Source: Talaromyces rugulosus (Eukaryota; Ascomycota; Eurotiomycetes; Eurotiales; Trichocomaceae). From it: 64,000 nt of DNA. Below the pieces are notes generated by a model that was not told the origin of the DNA, did not search any database, and worked only from the letters and a program-made list of their open reading frames with translations. Below are positions 22,451-36,000 of this stretch, one piece after another. Both the position numbers and the translations under genes were made by a program. Every line of letters starts with the position of its first letter. Position 1 is the first letter of the stretch. The DNA lies in assembly GCF_013368755.1 (NCBI RefSeq), contig NC_049562.1:4216001-4280000 (forward strand). The letters are read 5' to 3'.

Positions 22451-23496
22451 TCACAGCTTATCCTCATAAGCTGCCAGCTCCGCCATAGCTTTACGAACAA
22501 GCTGCTTTATAGCCTCAGTGGCCGGCTCATACGGTGTTCGTGGTTGAAACTTTTCCTCTGCATTCTCAATGCCAGCCTTTGGCGCCGAGTATATGGCGAC
22601 CGCATATTTGGTGGTCGCAATACCACTCTTGCTCGGGCTTTCTGCAAGGGCAGCCTTTTGATGCAGCGCCAATGCTTCCTGAACCTTTCCGGACTTGTAG
22701 AGGTCATAAATATGGGATAACGTCTTGGGAAAGATGTTTGCAAATGCAGCAATGCACCCGGCTGACCCGACGGACAGACCGCCCAAGAGGAAGTCAGACT
22801 GGCCGCCAAAGATGGAGAACTTGTCAGGCCCAAAAGTGCTGGAGAGCCTGGTGATCTTTCCAACTTGGGCGCAGGTCAGCTTCACACCGACGACATTGCT
22901 GACCCCGCTAGGAGACTCGGCAGCTGATGCATTGACAATGTCGGTAATTATCTCAGAGTCGAGATCGACACCGTTGGTCACCGCGGGGAAATTATACAGT
23001 ATGACGGGCAGAGGCGCTTTTCGCGCGACATCTGCATAGAATCGCTTTATCACGGCCGGCGTGGTCTGTTTGCCAAAGTATGCAGGCGGTAAAACCAAGA
23101 GGTAGTTGGCCCCGGCATTATACGCATCTTGGCTAAATTCTAGGACCTTTTCACAGACTATCAGTCATAGTCCAACTGTTTTTTTTCTCTCTCTTGATAT
23201 TCGAGTTCCCCTACCTGTTTCGTCGAGTGCCCGCCAACACCAGCCATGAGGGGATAGTCGGGCCCAACAGCTTCACGAGCAGTAGTGATGAGCTGCGCTC
23301 GCTCTTCTCGCGTCAGCAGGAATGTTTCTGCATTTGTACCCAGAATAACCAAGCCAGCCAAGCCCGAGCGAGACAGGTAATCATAGTATTTCTTCGCCGT
23401 CTCCAAATCCAGGGTGTCAGTCTCTTGGTTGAGGGCGGTCACTGCTGGCGCCCATACACCGGCGCGGGGCACATGCGGCAGCTTCACGGAGCCCAT
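22451..23496 (-). CDS. Dihydrodipicolinate synthase (DapA)-family aldolase/lyase
   Basis: Exons 23496-23215 and 23146-22451 give 325 residues. It is a class I aldolase-type TIM barrel: GVWAPAVTAL at the start of the barrel, GTNAETFLLTREER at about 53-66, MAGVGGHSTKQ at the junction, the active-site tyrosine in VILYNFPA (Tyr145) and the Schiff-base lysine in VVGVKLT (Lys183). Fungi make lysine by the aminoadipate route, so this is unlikely to be lysine biosynthesis. Such fungal paralogues act in 4-hydroxy-2-oxoglutarate, keto-deoxy-sugar or secondary metabolism. The substrate cannot be told from sequence. An in-frame ATG 14 codons upstream exists, but MGSVKLPHVP is the better start. Confidence 0.85.
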
Positions 23497-23865
23497 CGTG
23501 GTAGAAATTATAGGGCGTGTGGGATATGGTAAATTCAATATAATAACAGAAATATGGATTATTATTGTTGCACGAAAAATATACGAGTGTTCTTTGCCGG
23601 TACTTGAACTAATTAATAATATACTGCTTGTTTACTCGGAAAAATGTCCGATTGCGGCGGTTGTCCGAACGGCGACTCGGCTGCACGGGGCCGGCCCGAT
23701 CTTATCTATGCCAATATCAGGACTGAAAGAAGAAGAAGAAGATCATACAAGGTCATCTGAGAGAGAATATTGAATACACAGGCCGACTTTTACTCTTCCC
23801 CGGTCCATCGCCAAAACAGAACCCAGCTATTTTCCAGCTATAACGCCCCAGACTTGAAATTGCCC

Positions 23866-25318
23866 TCACCACATGCCCGTAGAAGTTGCCTTTGAGCTAT
23901 TCTCTCGTGGCTCATATTGTACCGTCACGTTATCCGTCCTGCGGATATGCTTAAGATCATCGCTAGGTTGATGGCGATGGTCGGGTGATAGGATGCTCTC
24001 CTGGCTGTCCTGACCCTCGACATTGGTAACGCTGATGCTCTGTTGCTTGCTTCGAACACCACGCATCTCAATCGATCGCGACCCGTTGAGTCCCTGGCTT
24101 CCCTTTTCCAGTCGATTGAAAGATCGGCTGTTGTAGCTCGATCCCTTTCTCTTCCTTCCGAGGATGAAATCGAGTAGTGGTTGTAGAGTTGGAATACACG
24201 AGGCGATGACAACGACATTGGCTTCGACACTATATGGAAGAAAAGTTGTTAGAACATTAAAATCTTTGATGTACGGGGTGGCCCAGAAAACTCACTTGGT
24301 CCAAATCACCAGTTGCCAGGTACCATCTGAGACAGAGTTAGACCACATCAATCTTTCGAATCTCAATACTTACAGGTGTAATCAGCTGTATCAGCAAGAC
24401 CCTTCAGCTGAGTACATTTGACAACGGCCATTGCAGCAGCACTATAAAAAATGAAACAAGAAAACATCCAGTTAGCCACAAGACTTTTTTCATTGAATGC
24501 TTCTTCTGCACTCACACTGTACCCAGGCCGAGTGCAGCCGTGAGGGCGAGTTTCTTTTTCGTCGACATATGGAGCTTCCACAAAACAACTGCCGGGTATA
24601 CTGCAAGGTATAGATCAACAAAGGCGGAAAGAGCTGTTTGTGTTAGCAGGAGGGGAATTTGAAACGAGATGTTAACGATCAACACTACTCACCACCAGTG
24701 AAGATGGCATAATCGATGAGAATCCAGGGACTGCGGCAAACTCTATCCGGTCTTGTCACCTGCCACTGCGCCTGTGGTGGAGAGCACATCGTGAAGAGAA
24801 TGAGAATACACACAATCGATACCACCGCAGCTAAGCTAACCAAGCCGAACACGAATATCTTGTGACCCCTGCTGGGGTTAAGAATCCGGGTCAACATGTA
24901 TGCGACTGCAATCTTCGGTAATGTGAAAGACAGGATTCCAAAGAGAAAGCCAATTGTGTTTAACAAAATAGCCATCTCAAGATGCGGAGTATCCAGCGCT
25001 GCTGCATGTCTACCGTAACCGGTAACGACGTTGGCTGTGGTGATACCAAGGTAAGCGAGACCCATCAGCTGTCCGATAGCGTCGAACCATGTCAGTATAG
25101 AGAGGTAAAATGTTATTCAAAGCATCAATGATACGTACCATCGATACCATGATGATCCAGTCATCCAACCCTACTTTTTTCACCACCCTGGCTCGGATGA
25201 ATATTCTGGCACACACCAGCGACATCATGATCATGGTGAGAGCCCACATGGGTGCAAGAATGTTGGGACCTTTGTTTTCACCGAGGTCTAGCCCAGTGGG
25301 TTTACCTGAACCCGACAT
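23866..25318 (-). CDS. Fungal rhodopsin-domain (SAT4-type) seven-helix membrane protein
   Basis: Six exons (25318-25139, 25068-24693, 24633-24516, 24441-24374, 24326-24296, 24229-23866) give 378 residues with all phases consistent. Helices in order: ILAPMWALTMIMMSLVCARI, LMGLAYLGITTANVV, ILLNTIGFLFGILSF, IFVFGLVSLAAVVSIVCILI, ALSAFVDLYLAVYPAVVLW, an Ala-rich helix and a last one around VEANVVVIASCIPTLQPLLD. The RARVVKKVGLDDWIIMVSM segment (basic run then Asp-Asp) and the final PTLQPLLDF are typical of the fungal rhodopsin-like family often found near secondary-metabolite or host-interaction genes. A 100-residue hydrophilic tail follows. No retinal lysine was identified. Several exons are very short (31 and 68 nt). 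Confidence 0.82.
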
Positions 25319-27562
25319 ATTGGCTATGTGTTGTGTTGAAAATAGTCTGGTGAAAGGGGAGCGCGGCTCAGAAGTTATTCTTGAGAAACAATAGCGTTCA
25401 CGGCATCGATGTTTGTTGACATGAACCCGAATACCATGGGGAAACACTGATATTTGACACTCAGAACTAGAAGCGAATATAAACTGAGCCGAGAAAAATC
25501 AAAGCCCGTGTCGGAACTCTTAGGCAGGGCACGGAGATGGACTAGAACGTGCTAACAAGCTCTCGCCACCTTTAATAATTAACACTATCGTCGTTAGCAT
25601 GTTATTTCGGTCCTGACTAGGGTTTGGCGCTGCCCATCACTCGTGTAGCTAACGGCTCGTCTGGCAGTGGTTCCGGCGAATCAACGCTGTTATCTGGCCC
25701 CGACCTCTTGATAACAGTGGCCTGTAAGAGGAGGCCCGAGAGAGAAATATGCATCGGCTGCAGGTTTGACACAATAATTATAGCAACACCCCCCTTACAA
25801 TGTGACAGGTCTCCTCACAGTGTGCCGTAATTGCTAATCCCAGAAAGTTGATCACAATGCCATTGAATTTTGCCATCAGCCATAGGTGTAACCTGTAAAC
25901 CTGGCTTTACGTTTGAGGGCCTGATTATAAGTCATTGGAGTACGGTATTCTTACAATATCAGGATTGCGATTGCCATGACTTGGTCTCACTGGATAATAC
26001 ATAAATACTATGGAGCTCTCGTTGAGAAGAATCTTCCTTACAGAGAGTACCTCGTACCTGGCTAGAACATGAAATGCCCGGGGGAACGGTCCCCTAAAGG
26101 TCTTCCTGAGTTAATGCCCGTAAACAGAAGTTGACCACTAATTGTAAGGAAAATTTGAAGTGGATCGGGGATAGGTTGCTAGCCACCCGTTAATTCGAGA
26201 CCATTGGCATGGAGACCGAATACGGAGGAAAACGAAGTAGTTAGTGGACGTTTTGATCCTCTCTAAAAATTGCAGCGCTCTTGACGTTTTTCTCTTACTC
26301 TCTTGCGAACTATGCATTGACTACAAGAAGATAAGGCAGTTCCGTTGTCGTTCAGTCGTCTCTGCGGGACATGAATCAAACCCATGTCACAAATTCACAA
26401 ACTCTATTTGAGATCAGCATCTCCTTTGTCTACTATAGTAGAGACAAAGAGGTTATTATTATGCCACTTGGACAAAAAACCGGGAGAGGCCCGCCTTGGT
26501 GTAACGTTGGCGGCTTTTTTTCCAGTTTCCGGCCTATGATGCGCAGAGCTTGATTTTCAAGGCTTGCCTAGTGCGCTTAGCAGCTTAATGACAGCTGGCT
26601 GGGGCCGCTAAGGTTGCCCTTGGGACCGTATCTATTCGCTAACTCGACAAGTGGGTGATTACTACATGCGCTTAATCCCCCGAATGTGGCCCGGAAACCT
26701 TCCATCCGCCCCCCGGAAGTTGTCCAATTGGCCCAGAATGACTCCATCTAGCGGTTACTCCAACCCGCGCACAGCTTCTTTACAGTAGTATGACTCTGAG
26801 TATAGTACTATATGAACCCAATTCTAGGCCCAGACTTCGGACTGACTCGTTGTCCTCGTGTTGCCGCGACGATCTCAATTTTCAACGGGTTTCAGACCTT
26901 GCTCATGACTACGAAAGTCGTCCAGCGTAATTAGCATTGTAGAAGTTGCTCTATCATTATTTAATATTCTCCGTTGCGTGTTTCTGTAATTGCTTACTTA
27001 GGTTAGAGTAGGCTTCTGATAACAGCATTTGAAGTATTGGGTATGCATATTGTCTGATGCTTAAGTTATGTTTAAACTATTTGTTGTTATTGTGAAGCAC
27101 GGACGACTACTAGTATGCCATGTTAGGAGAATAGAGACCGTTGTGCCAGCTGCCGAGAATTAGTACGTAGTAACTACCGGACCGGTTATTGGAAAAGACC
27201 TAAGCATTCGAGAGTATCAAACTGTGGACCGATGAACATGATTTTCAGCGCGGTGCGTCGGCGAATTGCGGCCAGCCCCCTTATCATGTTCTCAGCGTAG
27301 TCTTGTAGGTAAGGGGGGGTAGCGTGCTGTTCAAGGTTCTTAGACGCAATACCAGCCCTTACTAATAAATGTAGCTTGCAGCTACTGTCTCTTAAATAAA
27401 TCCTTCCTTCTTGCCCCGGTAATCAAAATACATCGTTTCCTTTCTTTTGAAAACCCAACCGCTTCTCTCCACACCACGACTTCATACCTACACGGGAACA
27501 TCCCCTGTCAGCTTTTCCTTGTGATCTGTATTGTTTCAGAACTTGTTTAAACTTCCACAACG
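25319..27562. other. Intergenic region upstream of O-methyltransferase
   Basis: About 2.2 kb. No gene is supported; the longest frames are under 70 codons. It contains a near-perfect inverted repeat at about 26424-26449 (CTTTGTCT...AGACAAAG) around an ACTATAGT core. Confidence 0.4.
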
Positions 27563-29158
27563 ATGGCCACTACCAGTGGAACTCTGAATGGAGCTGTGGA
27601 TGTAGCTGCCCAGGAGCCTACCAATGGAATTGAAACAAACGGAGTAGAACACATTGTTGACGAGAGCATTGCTGTCAAACCCAATGCGATCAATGATGTA
27701 CCCCGCCTGCTTGAGGATATTGCTTCTAATGGGGAAGCCTTGGCCCGAGATGGTGCACAGAACCGCCGTCAGCTTCTGGAAGCTGCACGCTCTTTAGTTT
27801 ATGCACTCGAGACTCCTCGTGAGTCCATGATTCGCTTCTGCTGGTCTCAGGTAAGACTTCCTTCTCGCTTTTTCTGCATGAGATGGATCAATCGATTGTC
27901 TTTTTTTTTTTTTTTTCCTGGTGAGGAGTCAGCTAATATATTACACTTTTAGAGCACTGTATTTGCTGCCATCGAGAGCAGCATTAAGCTAGGACTTTTC
28001 AAAGCCCTATCCAAGGACGACAAGCCAAAAACGGCCGCGCAGCTTGCCGAGACCACTGGGGCCGAGCCCGTTTTCCTTAGTGAGTGCCCAGACAGAACCA
28101 ATATTTAGACCTGACTAATGTGAAAACCAAGGCCGTATCTTGAAACATCTCGGCGCTATGGGTGTGATCAACGAGACTGGGCCGGACACTTATAAGCCAA
28201 CAAATTTGGCAAAGACCTTGACCATTCAGAAATACGCGGATGGATTCCCATGCATGTGAGTAACTTTCAACCGGCAAACTGCCCAATGTGACTTGAGTTG
28301 ATTTTTCTTGTCCCCAGGAATGACTGTATCTCGGCTGGGATAGAAAAGCTCCCACAGTGGCTCGAGAAAAATGGATACAAGGCACCCAGCGACGGCAAGA
28401 ACTGTGCTATGCAAATCGGTTTCAACACTGACCTCCACTTCTTTGAATTCCTGGCGACAAACCCCGAGTACCCCGTCCGCTTCATGAACCATATGGCTGC
28501 ATACCACCAGGGCCGCCCCAGCTGGATGGATGCCGGGTTTTACCCGGTTCAGGAAAGGTTGGTCAAGGGCCTCGACAGGGATGCGCCCCTGCTAGTCGAT
28601 GTTGGCGGAAGTACTGGTCACGACTTAGCCGAGTTTCGTCGCAAGCATCCCGAAGTCCAGGGCCAGTTTATCCTCCAGGATCTGCCCGAGGTGATTGAGA
28701 AAGCTCAGACGCTCATCAGCCCGGATATTAAAGCTATGGAGCATGACTTTTTCAAGGAGCAGCCAGTCAAGGGTACGTGTATACGCCACCACTCTAAAAT
28801 ATTTTTTTTCTCCACAATAATTTTTTCTAACGGCTTTGTTTCAGGTGCCCGGGCTTACTTTATGCATTCTATCCTACACGACTGGCCCGACAACAAGTGC
28901 CAGGAGATTCTGACCAATCTCGCCCAGGCCATGAAACCTGGCTATAGCAAGATTCTCATCAACGAGAATGTGATCCCCGACACAGATGCTGACTGGCAGA
29001 CGACGTCGCTGGACATTATCATGATGTCCCTTTTTGCGTCACAAGAGCGCACCGAGCGTCAGTGGCACGCTCTGGCCGAGTCAGCTGGTCTGAAGATTGT
29101 CAATATTTTCACTGCCGAAAAGGGTGTTGAGAGCTTGATTGAGTGCGAGCTTGCCTAG
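27563..29158 (+). CDS. SAM-dependent O-methyltransferase (secondary-metabolism type)
   Basis: Exons 27563-27850, 27953-28079, 28132-28255, 28318-28772 and 28845-29158 give 435 residues. An N-terminal winged-helix dimerisation part (IKLGLFKALSKDD, then RILKHLGAMGVINETG) precedes the catalytic domain. The SAM-binding motif VDVGGSTGHD is at residues 273-282, the acidic FILQDLPEV follows, and SILHDWPDNKC places the general base at His343. This is the class of fungal enzymes such as those of aflatoxin/sterigmatocystin-type clusters, but the substrate here is unknown. No polyketide or peptide synthase is visible in the window, so it is an orphan tailoring enzyme next to a decayed region. Confidence 0.9.
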
Positions 29159-31000
29159 GATGCTATCATATTGTAACTATTAAATCGATATACTGTGACT
29201 ACGCTACTTGTTATTTCACACTTGACTGCCTACTTGCCAACCTGACTGGACACGCCAACCAGCCCGTTCGTATACTCCTTCTGCCGAGCCGAGGGAGGGT
29301 GTACCGTTAGCGAGGCACTAATGACGCTTAATGCCCTAAGGTGCGACTAAACGGTAAGCTACAGCTGTCACTGCCTGTCAGATTCATAATCTCCACTGCG
29401 GCCAGTGCTGTGCCACACAAAAGTTACCGAAATAGGCAAAACGAGCACCGCCTATGTGGGTCCGCGGAAACGGGAAGCTCAGGCGAACATTATTTAATAT
29501 GTAAGATGAATTATTATAGGGCCTTTGCGCACTGTGTAGCTAATGATATTTTTCCACCTTCTAACCGTAAGTGTTAGTTTTATTAGGAGATCAGCCACCG
29601 GCCGTTTGACCATCACTTTAGAATATTTCTACTTCTGGAAGGTGGGCCAGACGTCAGTCCGGGCTTCACAAACGCGGAGCGAATTGGGCTCAATAATATC
29701 CTCCGAGGTGTATTATTTGTGATGATCTCGATTCAAGTTTATCTTGGCTAATAAGTTCTTGGCTGAATCGGCGATGGTTGTGCAAGCGAGTCGCCGAATG
29801 GGAACTTGGGTCGTTTGTTAAGCCTTGGTCCAGACCGGAGGGCGGGAACTTAGGGCTAAAACTAACATGTGATTTCGGAATGTTGGGCCAAACTCCCCCA
29901 ACCTATTATTGTCGCATGATTATTGTTTGTGTGGTATCGATTAATTCCTGAAAGAATTTACCGTTGGTACCTCACGAGATACTTCCCTGCTAAGGTGTGA
30001 TGTGGTACAGCATACGGCATGCCCCTTTCGAGCCGTTTGCATAGGCGCTAAGAGACCGGAAGAGCGCTGCCGCGCCACAGTCTTATTACTTTTTTTGGAC
30101 CAATTCTATAACCCCCGCTCGATATCATAAGGTTCTTATGGGGAAGGCCCTAGCGAGCTTACGCTGACTTTCCATTCATATAGCTCATACTTTATGTGCA
30201 GACCCGCCGGCTGCACACGTACTAACGTAGTCACATTTCTAATGCTCCGACTCGGTGTGTAATTCCACATTGACTAATACATGCATGCTGAGCTCTTTCT
30301 TGGTCAGGTGCCATCTTTGGTACACCGTACAGCTAATTGGTCGTTTTGGCAAGTCAAAATATGGACTTGGACGGCCTGGTGCATATGCGTCTAATATTTT
30401 GTATGTCTCCTCGTATTCCGTTTGTTCAATAATGCTGATGCGTGGTCGCTTTCGACATTGCAATTTGGTCCAAGTAGTAATCCTCTTCGAAATGACTTCA
30501 TGTGCACTAATTAGATCGATATCTTGTTAAAATTGAATCGATTCAAACTCGCTACGTTGAAAAACTATATGGAAATTTGGAATCTGACAACGACGATGTA
30601 AAAAAAGTAGTTTTTCATCATAAATAGACGCCTGGTGTGCGAAGGGGGTTGAAAGAAACTTGATCACGAAGCTGGCCAATAACTCAGATTCAGTAGTTGC
30701 ACAAGGCTGACCGACAATCTGCGGCTTCATATCAATACTTTCCGATTGGAACGTATTACTCCGATTTTTTGATGCCTTGGATAACTGATCTGTTTGCCCC
30801 AACGTGCTCCGGTGAGTCCAGTCCTGCCCAATATACCCAACATTTAATCACCTCGAGCAGGACCAATTTTTATTTCCTGAACTATATCCTTTCTCATCTT
30901 TTTCTTTCACATACCCACGGTATTCTATTATACTTTGCCTCCTTGAGGAAGATAACTGTTTATCACGGACAGTCCATCTCCCTCATAGCGAAAGAATAGA
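29159..31000. other. AT-rich gene-free stretch
   Basis: No intact gene, RNA gene or clear repeat is seen. Short frames in all directions are broken by stops. It leads into the decayed region to the right. Confidence 0.4.
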
Positions 31001-32597
31001 AGGGCTCGGTTGGAGTGTTCTTATCTCCATGTGGCGTAGAAGACCACAAAATCTACGCCTTGACTGCACACCACGCAATCCCATTCAATGCCAGGACTAT
31101 ACCGAATGTTGTAGCTTGGAATTTGAATGATTGATTGATCATGCTCCATCTTGTACCTCGGAAATTTTCTTATCATGTCTATCGTTGGTTGATGGAAAAT
31201 CGACATTGAACTGTTTCCAAACATAACCGATACCCCGTATCAGAATATCTTGGTATCAAATTCACACCTGAAGCAAAGATATACGACTTCAAGACCGGTG
31301 AAATGAGCTCAGTACTGTGAGCCATGACAACATCTGGCAACTCTGGGATCTACAACTCCGACTCAACAAGTTTTGATACGCGCTTGACCACATCTGTGAC
31401 TTTCAACTTCTTGCACTAGTCAAAGGTTGCACAGCTAGCAATGATCTTTACCCTCGTGTCAAGAAAGGCATACTAACTTTTCCTAGACAACCATGCCATA
31501 CTCGGTCCACCTCTGTGCAATGCGTTCAAACAGAGGTAGCAACCCAACCAGGGCCCACCGGTAATTGATTCGGCGGCATTGACGGAAATACCTACAATCA
31601 CGAGTCTTTCGCCAGTTGTGTGCCCAGTCATCTGGTATACAGCCTTGTCGATATGGGCAAGGTGGAAGCCCTAAGAGGTGTGGAAAACACATTCATCGCC
31701 CCTCCGGTCATGCGAATAACGGCGGAAACGGATCGTCCTCCCCTTTTCTCTCTGTGTAGAAAGACAGCATGCTTCGAATACAGGGTTACCGACCATAAAA
31801 CATCATTATTCATGTCCGACACCCAAAATCTCTTTTCCAAAGCAGGCTTGGCAAACTTGGGCCTGAGGACCGTAAGGACCTCCTCTCCTTCTCGGAAGCA
31901 ACTATTCAACTGTGTGTTTTGGGCCCTGGGTATTTCTGTGTGTAGAAAGGTACCCCCTTAGCTAATCTGATAAAAGACCAGTTGATACTTTTTTCTGGTA
32001 GCACTGCTTGGAACATCTACAAGGAGAGCTCATTATGTACGTCATGGAGATCCCTCTGCTTTTTCGTGATTCGATTTCCCTGGAGATTCATGCTGATAGA
32101 AAGCGGCACAGAGAGCAACCAGACACAGACGGCTGCCTCCCTGAAAGACACGACGAGTACCAACTTCAATATACCGAGGGAGAGGAAAGATCAATTGATT
32201 CTCGTAATCAATGATGTGTTTTCGCCAATCATGTCAGCTATCTATCAGGTATGGCTAATGGGGATACCTATTGCCCTGCCCAGGTCCAACACGCCAATGA
32301 TATCCTCCTAGAGTTGAACGAGTATATAGCCAGTGTGGATCGCTTCCAGTTGACTTGGAGACAAGGGTGACCCTCTTCTTCATATGGCCTAGGCAACTTA
32401 TTTTCTTGCCGCCGGTGACTGTCATCAGTGATGTTGCACATAAAGTAAGCTTCAATCTTTGCAGCTATGGGAATACCACCACCACGTTTCTTTTCATCCT
32501 GTTTCCAACGCACCATGGATGGCAACAGGGCAACTATAGGCGGAGTTGCCGGTATTCCGGGATCGGATGAGGATCAGTTGATACATACCAATTGACG

Positions 32598-32650
32598 GTA
32601 AGTTCATGCACATCTAGAGTCGTTTTGAACATATTCTAATTTCTATCTAG
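32598..32650 (+). other. Surviving intron in decayed region
   Basis: GTAAGT donor, TTCTAAT branch-like site and ATCTAG acceptor in 53 nt. Direct evidence that the decayed sequence was once a plus-strand spliced gene. Confidence 0.5.
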
Positions 32651-33009
32651 TTGCAATTTTAGGCAAATGGTCCTTCGCTTCTGGTAGTCACGGCTTTCTT
32701 TCTTCTGACGGGACCATCGAGATAGACATGGTGGTCATGGGCCTGTTTCTGAGGCCGCGACTTGGCCCAAATAACCCTTGATGTGATCATCATTGGTACC
32801 CCAGTGGGCAGACTTTTCCATGGAGGAATCAGAAACAAGGACCGGTTGATTCTGGATCGTACAAGTATGTGGTACCTATGCTGGGAAGCTGGCTCCGCCG
32901 AGATACCTCGCATCAGTTGACTTATGATAAGTCGCAGACTAACCCGTCTGAAAGGTTAGGTGCTGTGAAGCTTTTTGAATGCCTTCCGGAAAGATGGACT
33001 ATCCGTTGC

Positions 33010-33075
33010 GTGAGTATTTCTATTACTATACAATCTTTTACTGTTGACCTCTCGCTAACACTTTCTTGAATCTAG
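33010..33075 (+). other. Surviving intron in decayed region
   Basis: GTGAGT donor, GCTAAC branch site and AATCTAG acceptor in 66 nt, a textbook fungal intron between stop-broken coding-like segments. Confidence 0.5.
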
Positions 33076-36000
33076 ATCATGAAATCAACCCTTTTAACCG
33101 AAAAGACACACACCTCACATATTTCTGAGTACAGATGTTTTAGAAATTACTATTGCCACCGAAGAGAAGGAGACGAATACATACTCAACGGTCATCTCTT
33201 GAAATATTCCTATCTTGCTCGAAAATGCTAGCTATCCTCCAAAGACGTTAGGCAAGTCTAGTTTGGCAATCGAACTTACTGGCGGGTCGGGATTTATAAC
33301 ACGCCAAATCAAATTCTTCGACGCTGAATTCCGAGAATGACTACAAGAAAGGCAACAGCAAACAAACAGCAGGGGCAAAACCTCATTTGTGGTTGTTTCG
33401 GATAAGGTCCAGTCCGAAAGAGAAGCCAGGACTTCAGCAGCTCGCCTATGAAAACTTTCTAGGGAAATATTTCAATTTTTCCAGCTAAAGCGGACCTAGG
33501 GGATGGTATCCTGCCTATTGTTACACACCATCACCGATGAAAACCAAGTCTGAGGCCATACAAAATGGTTTCCGTCCGATCTTTGAACACTATGGCAGCC
33601 AGTAGAGGAGATGTTGGTTTGGATATTCAGGTGAGGATTCTATGCTTCAATGTTGACGTGGTCACAGAAAGAAACATTCAAATTTTCTAATGCATATTAT
33701 TACAGGGATAATATTGGATATTGTTGCTAGCCATACCACTCTCGCAGACAACGAGACTAAAAATACCATGAGCTAGATTCGCTTATATTCAAGCAGCGTT
33801 AGCCCTTCAGGTCCAAATACCAACAAACAATCTATAGTTCTTATGAACAGGTTGCAAACACCACTATCAGTCTCAACCCCGGTACGAGGAGGGTACGCAA
33901 ACCCCCTTCGAAAACAAATATTTCTAATTTCTAACTTGGACGTTATAGAGAGATCCAAACATTTTTCAGTCGCGCAAAACAACTGTGCAGGCTTGTTCCA
34001 GGCCTGTCTATTATCCACGATAATGAGAAGTTCCCAAGATTGGTGACCCATACCAACGGAGACATAGCGACCCGGTTTCTAAACACTTCAAGAACTAAGC
34101 AGTTTTATGTGGCCAAAGTGTTGAACTTTTATCTGTGTAAACAGATTCTCAAGTACACCGAAGTCGTACGTGGCTGTGACTCGTTGATTGATAGTGAAAT
34201 CATAGCTGGACGATTTGAAGCGATAAATGGAGCGGCCTTGGATATTGGAAAGATTGTTCAGTGGATTTTTGCCGACTTCCGGCTGAGGCTGAACCAGTGA
34301 TTTGCTTGCGTTCTTCCAATCTCAGTCATTATGGGCGCCCACATCTTCTCACACATCTTCTCACGAGCCTGTTTCTTCGGCGTGATCCACAAATACCACA
34401 CGAAATACTCCTTGTTTCCCCAATGATGAGCGTGGAATACTCGCACTGCTGATGACCATACTGAGCCAAACAGACGCCAACACAATGTAGCTGTCTCGTC
34501 CATTTTCCGATACTGCCGCTGTCATGAGCGGCCGACTTGTGTTGCAAACATCTAAAGCAGCCAGAGCGACCTGGTTCCAAATTAATAAAACTATGGCATT
34601 TATCGAAACCCTTTGGAGGCCTTAAATGGCTTGCAAAACTGCGTCTGGGTCCGTACACTTAATGAAATCCCTTACTAGGGATTAAAAGCAGGAACAGGCT
34701 TTACCCAGAAATATCCACGATGCTATAAAGCCCAGCCACAATATTCGTCTCAATACTCGCAGTCGGTACAAACACATTAGGAATCCCAGCTGGAAAAAAA
34801 AAGAGGGACAATTGTGATGCCTCTATCGATGCTACAAACGCCCAAATGGTTGTCTTTCACGTTTCAGATCAATTGGGAGCTCACCGAGGATATCGAATCT
34901 TCAGCAGATTCGGAGGAAGTGATTACTTCGAATGTCCAGCCTGGCACGCGAACAGGTTGGCAAAATCTCGCAGGAACTAGAAACATGGGGAGGTATTGTG
35001 CGGGTCCGACCCTGACTTCCAGAGTACGAGGGGTTCCTTACTTGCCACAACAGCTTTCAGAACAAAGATGTGGGAAGTCATGTATCAATATTTTCGTCGG
35101 AAATAGAGCGAGTTGTCAACGTGAAGAATTCTTCCCAGGATCTGGAAAGATCTCAACAGCCTTGACAAATGGGGCAGTTGGTATTGTCACGGCATAACCA
35201 TACGAGATTGGCATTGAAGCGCTTGCATGCGAATTTGGCTCGGATTACGCAACGGGGATGTGGTTGTGGAATCTGGGGTGAAGGCGTCGACTGGTGCATT
35301 ATATACCCCATCAGCAACCAAAAAGAAGAATAACTTAGCAATCCGCGCCTGAGAGCTATCGAGTTGTTTCCACGTTAGGAATCATTTCGCAATTGTCTCC
35401 GCCGCACTATGGATCGGGACATTTGAAGCCTAGAGCAGTCGAGGCAGAGAAAGTTGCACGAAGAAGACTACAGTCTGGCAAAGTACGCAAAGAGCCTATC
35501 CTAGAAAATCCTCGATTCTAAATTCCTTGGATCCAAGGGTACTATGGAAGAAGTCCTCTATGATTCCCAAAATACCTCGACAACCTGAGTTTACAAGCTC
35601 ATCACACAGATCCCACTGCTTGTAAACTCAAGGCCATGAAATTCCAACAATAAAAAGTGACTGTCACCACCGCCGACTACGGAGTGAACGAGCTCTAAGA
35701 TCTGAGTGCCCTAGTCGATAGAGTAAGAAGCTGACAGACCAGTTTTCAGAGAAAGGCATTCAAGCTCCCATCTGGCTGTCGGTGTAGACATGTTCCTGGC
35801 CGGTGTGGATTGTTGATGATACTATGATAAAATGACGACAGCCTGCTTGTATGGCCGTGAAATTGCCAATTTTCATTTTGTCTATCACTTTAAAGCTCTC
35901 TTTCGACCTGCCACTGGACTGGCCGCCGGCGATTGCGAATTTTTACCAATATAGGTTGGTGGGATAGTCCCTTCTCAAACGCAAATTCGCTTATTGATAT

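Noticed and set aside
34814..35197. 127-codon plus-strand frame as an intact gene
   Set aside because: It lies in the decayed region; another frame of the same bases looks equally coding-like, so it is probably a remnant, not a gene.
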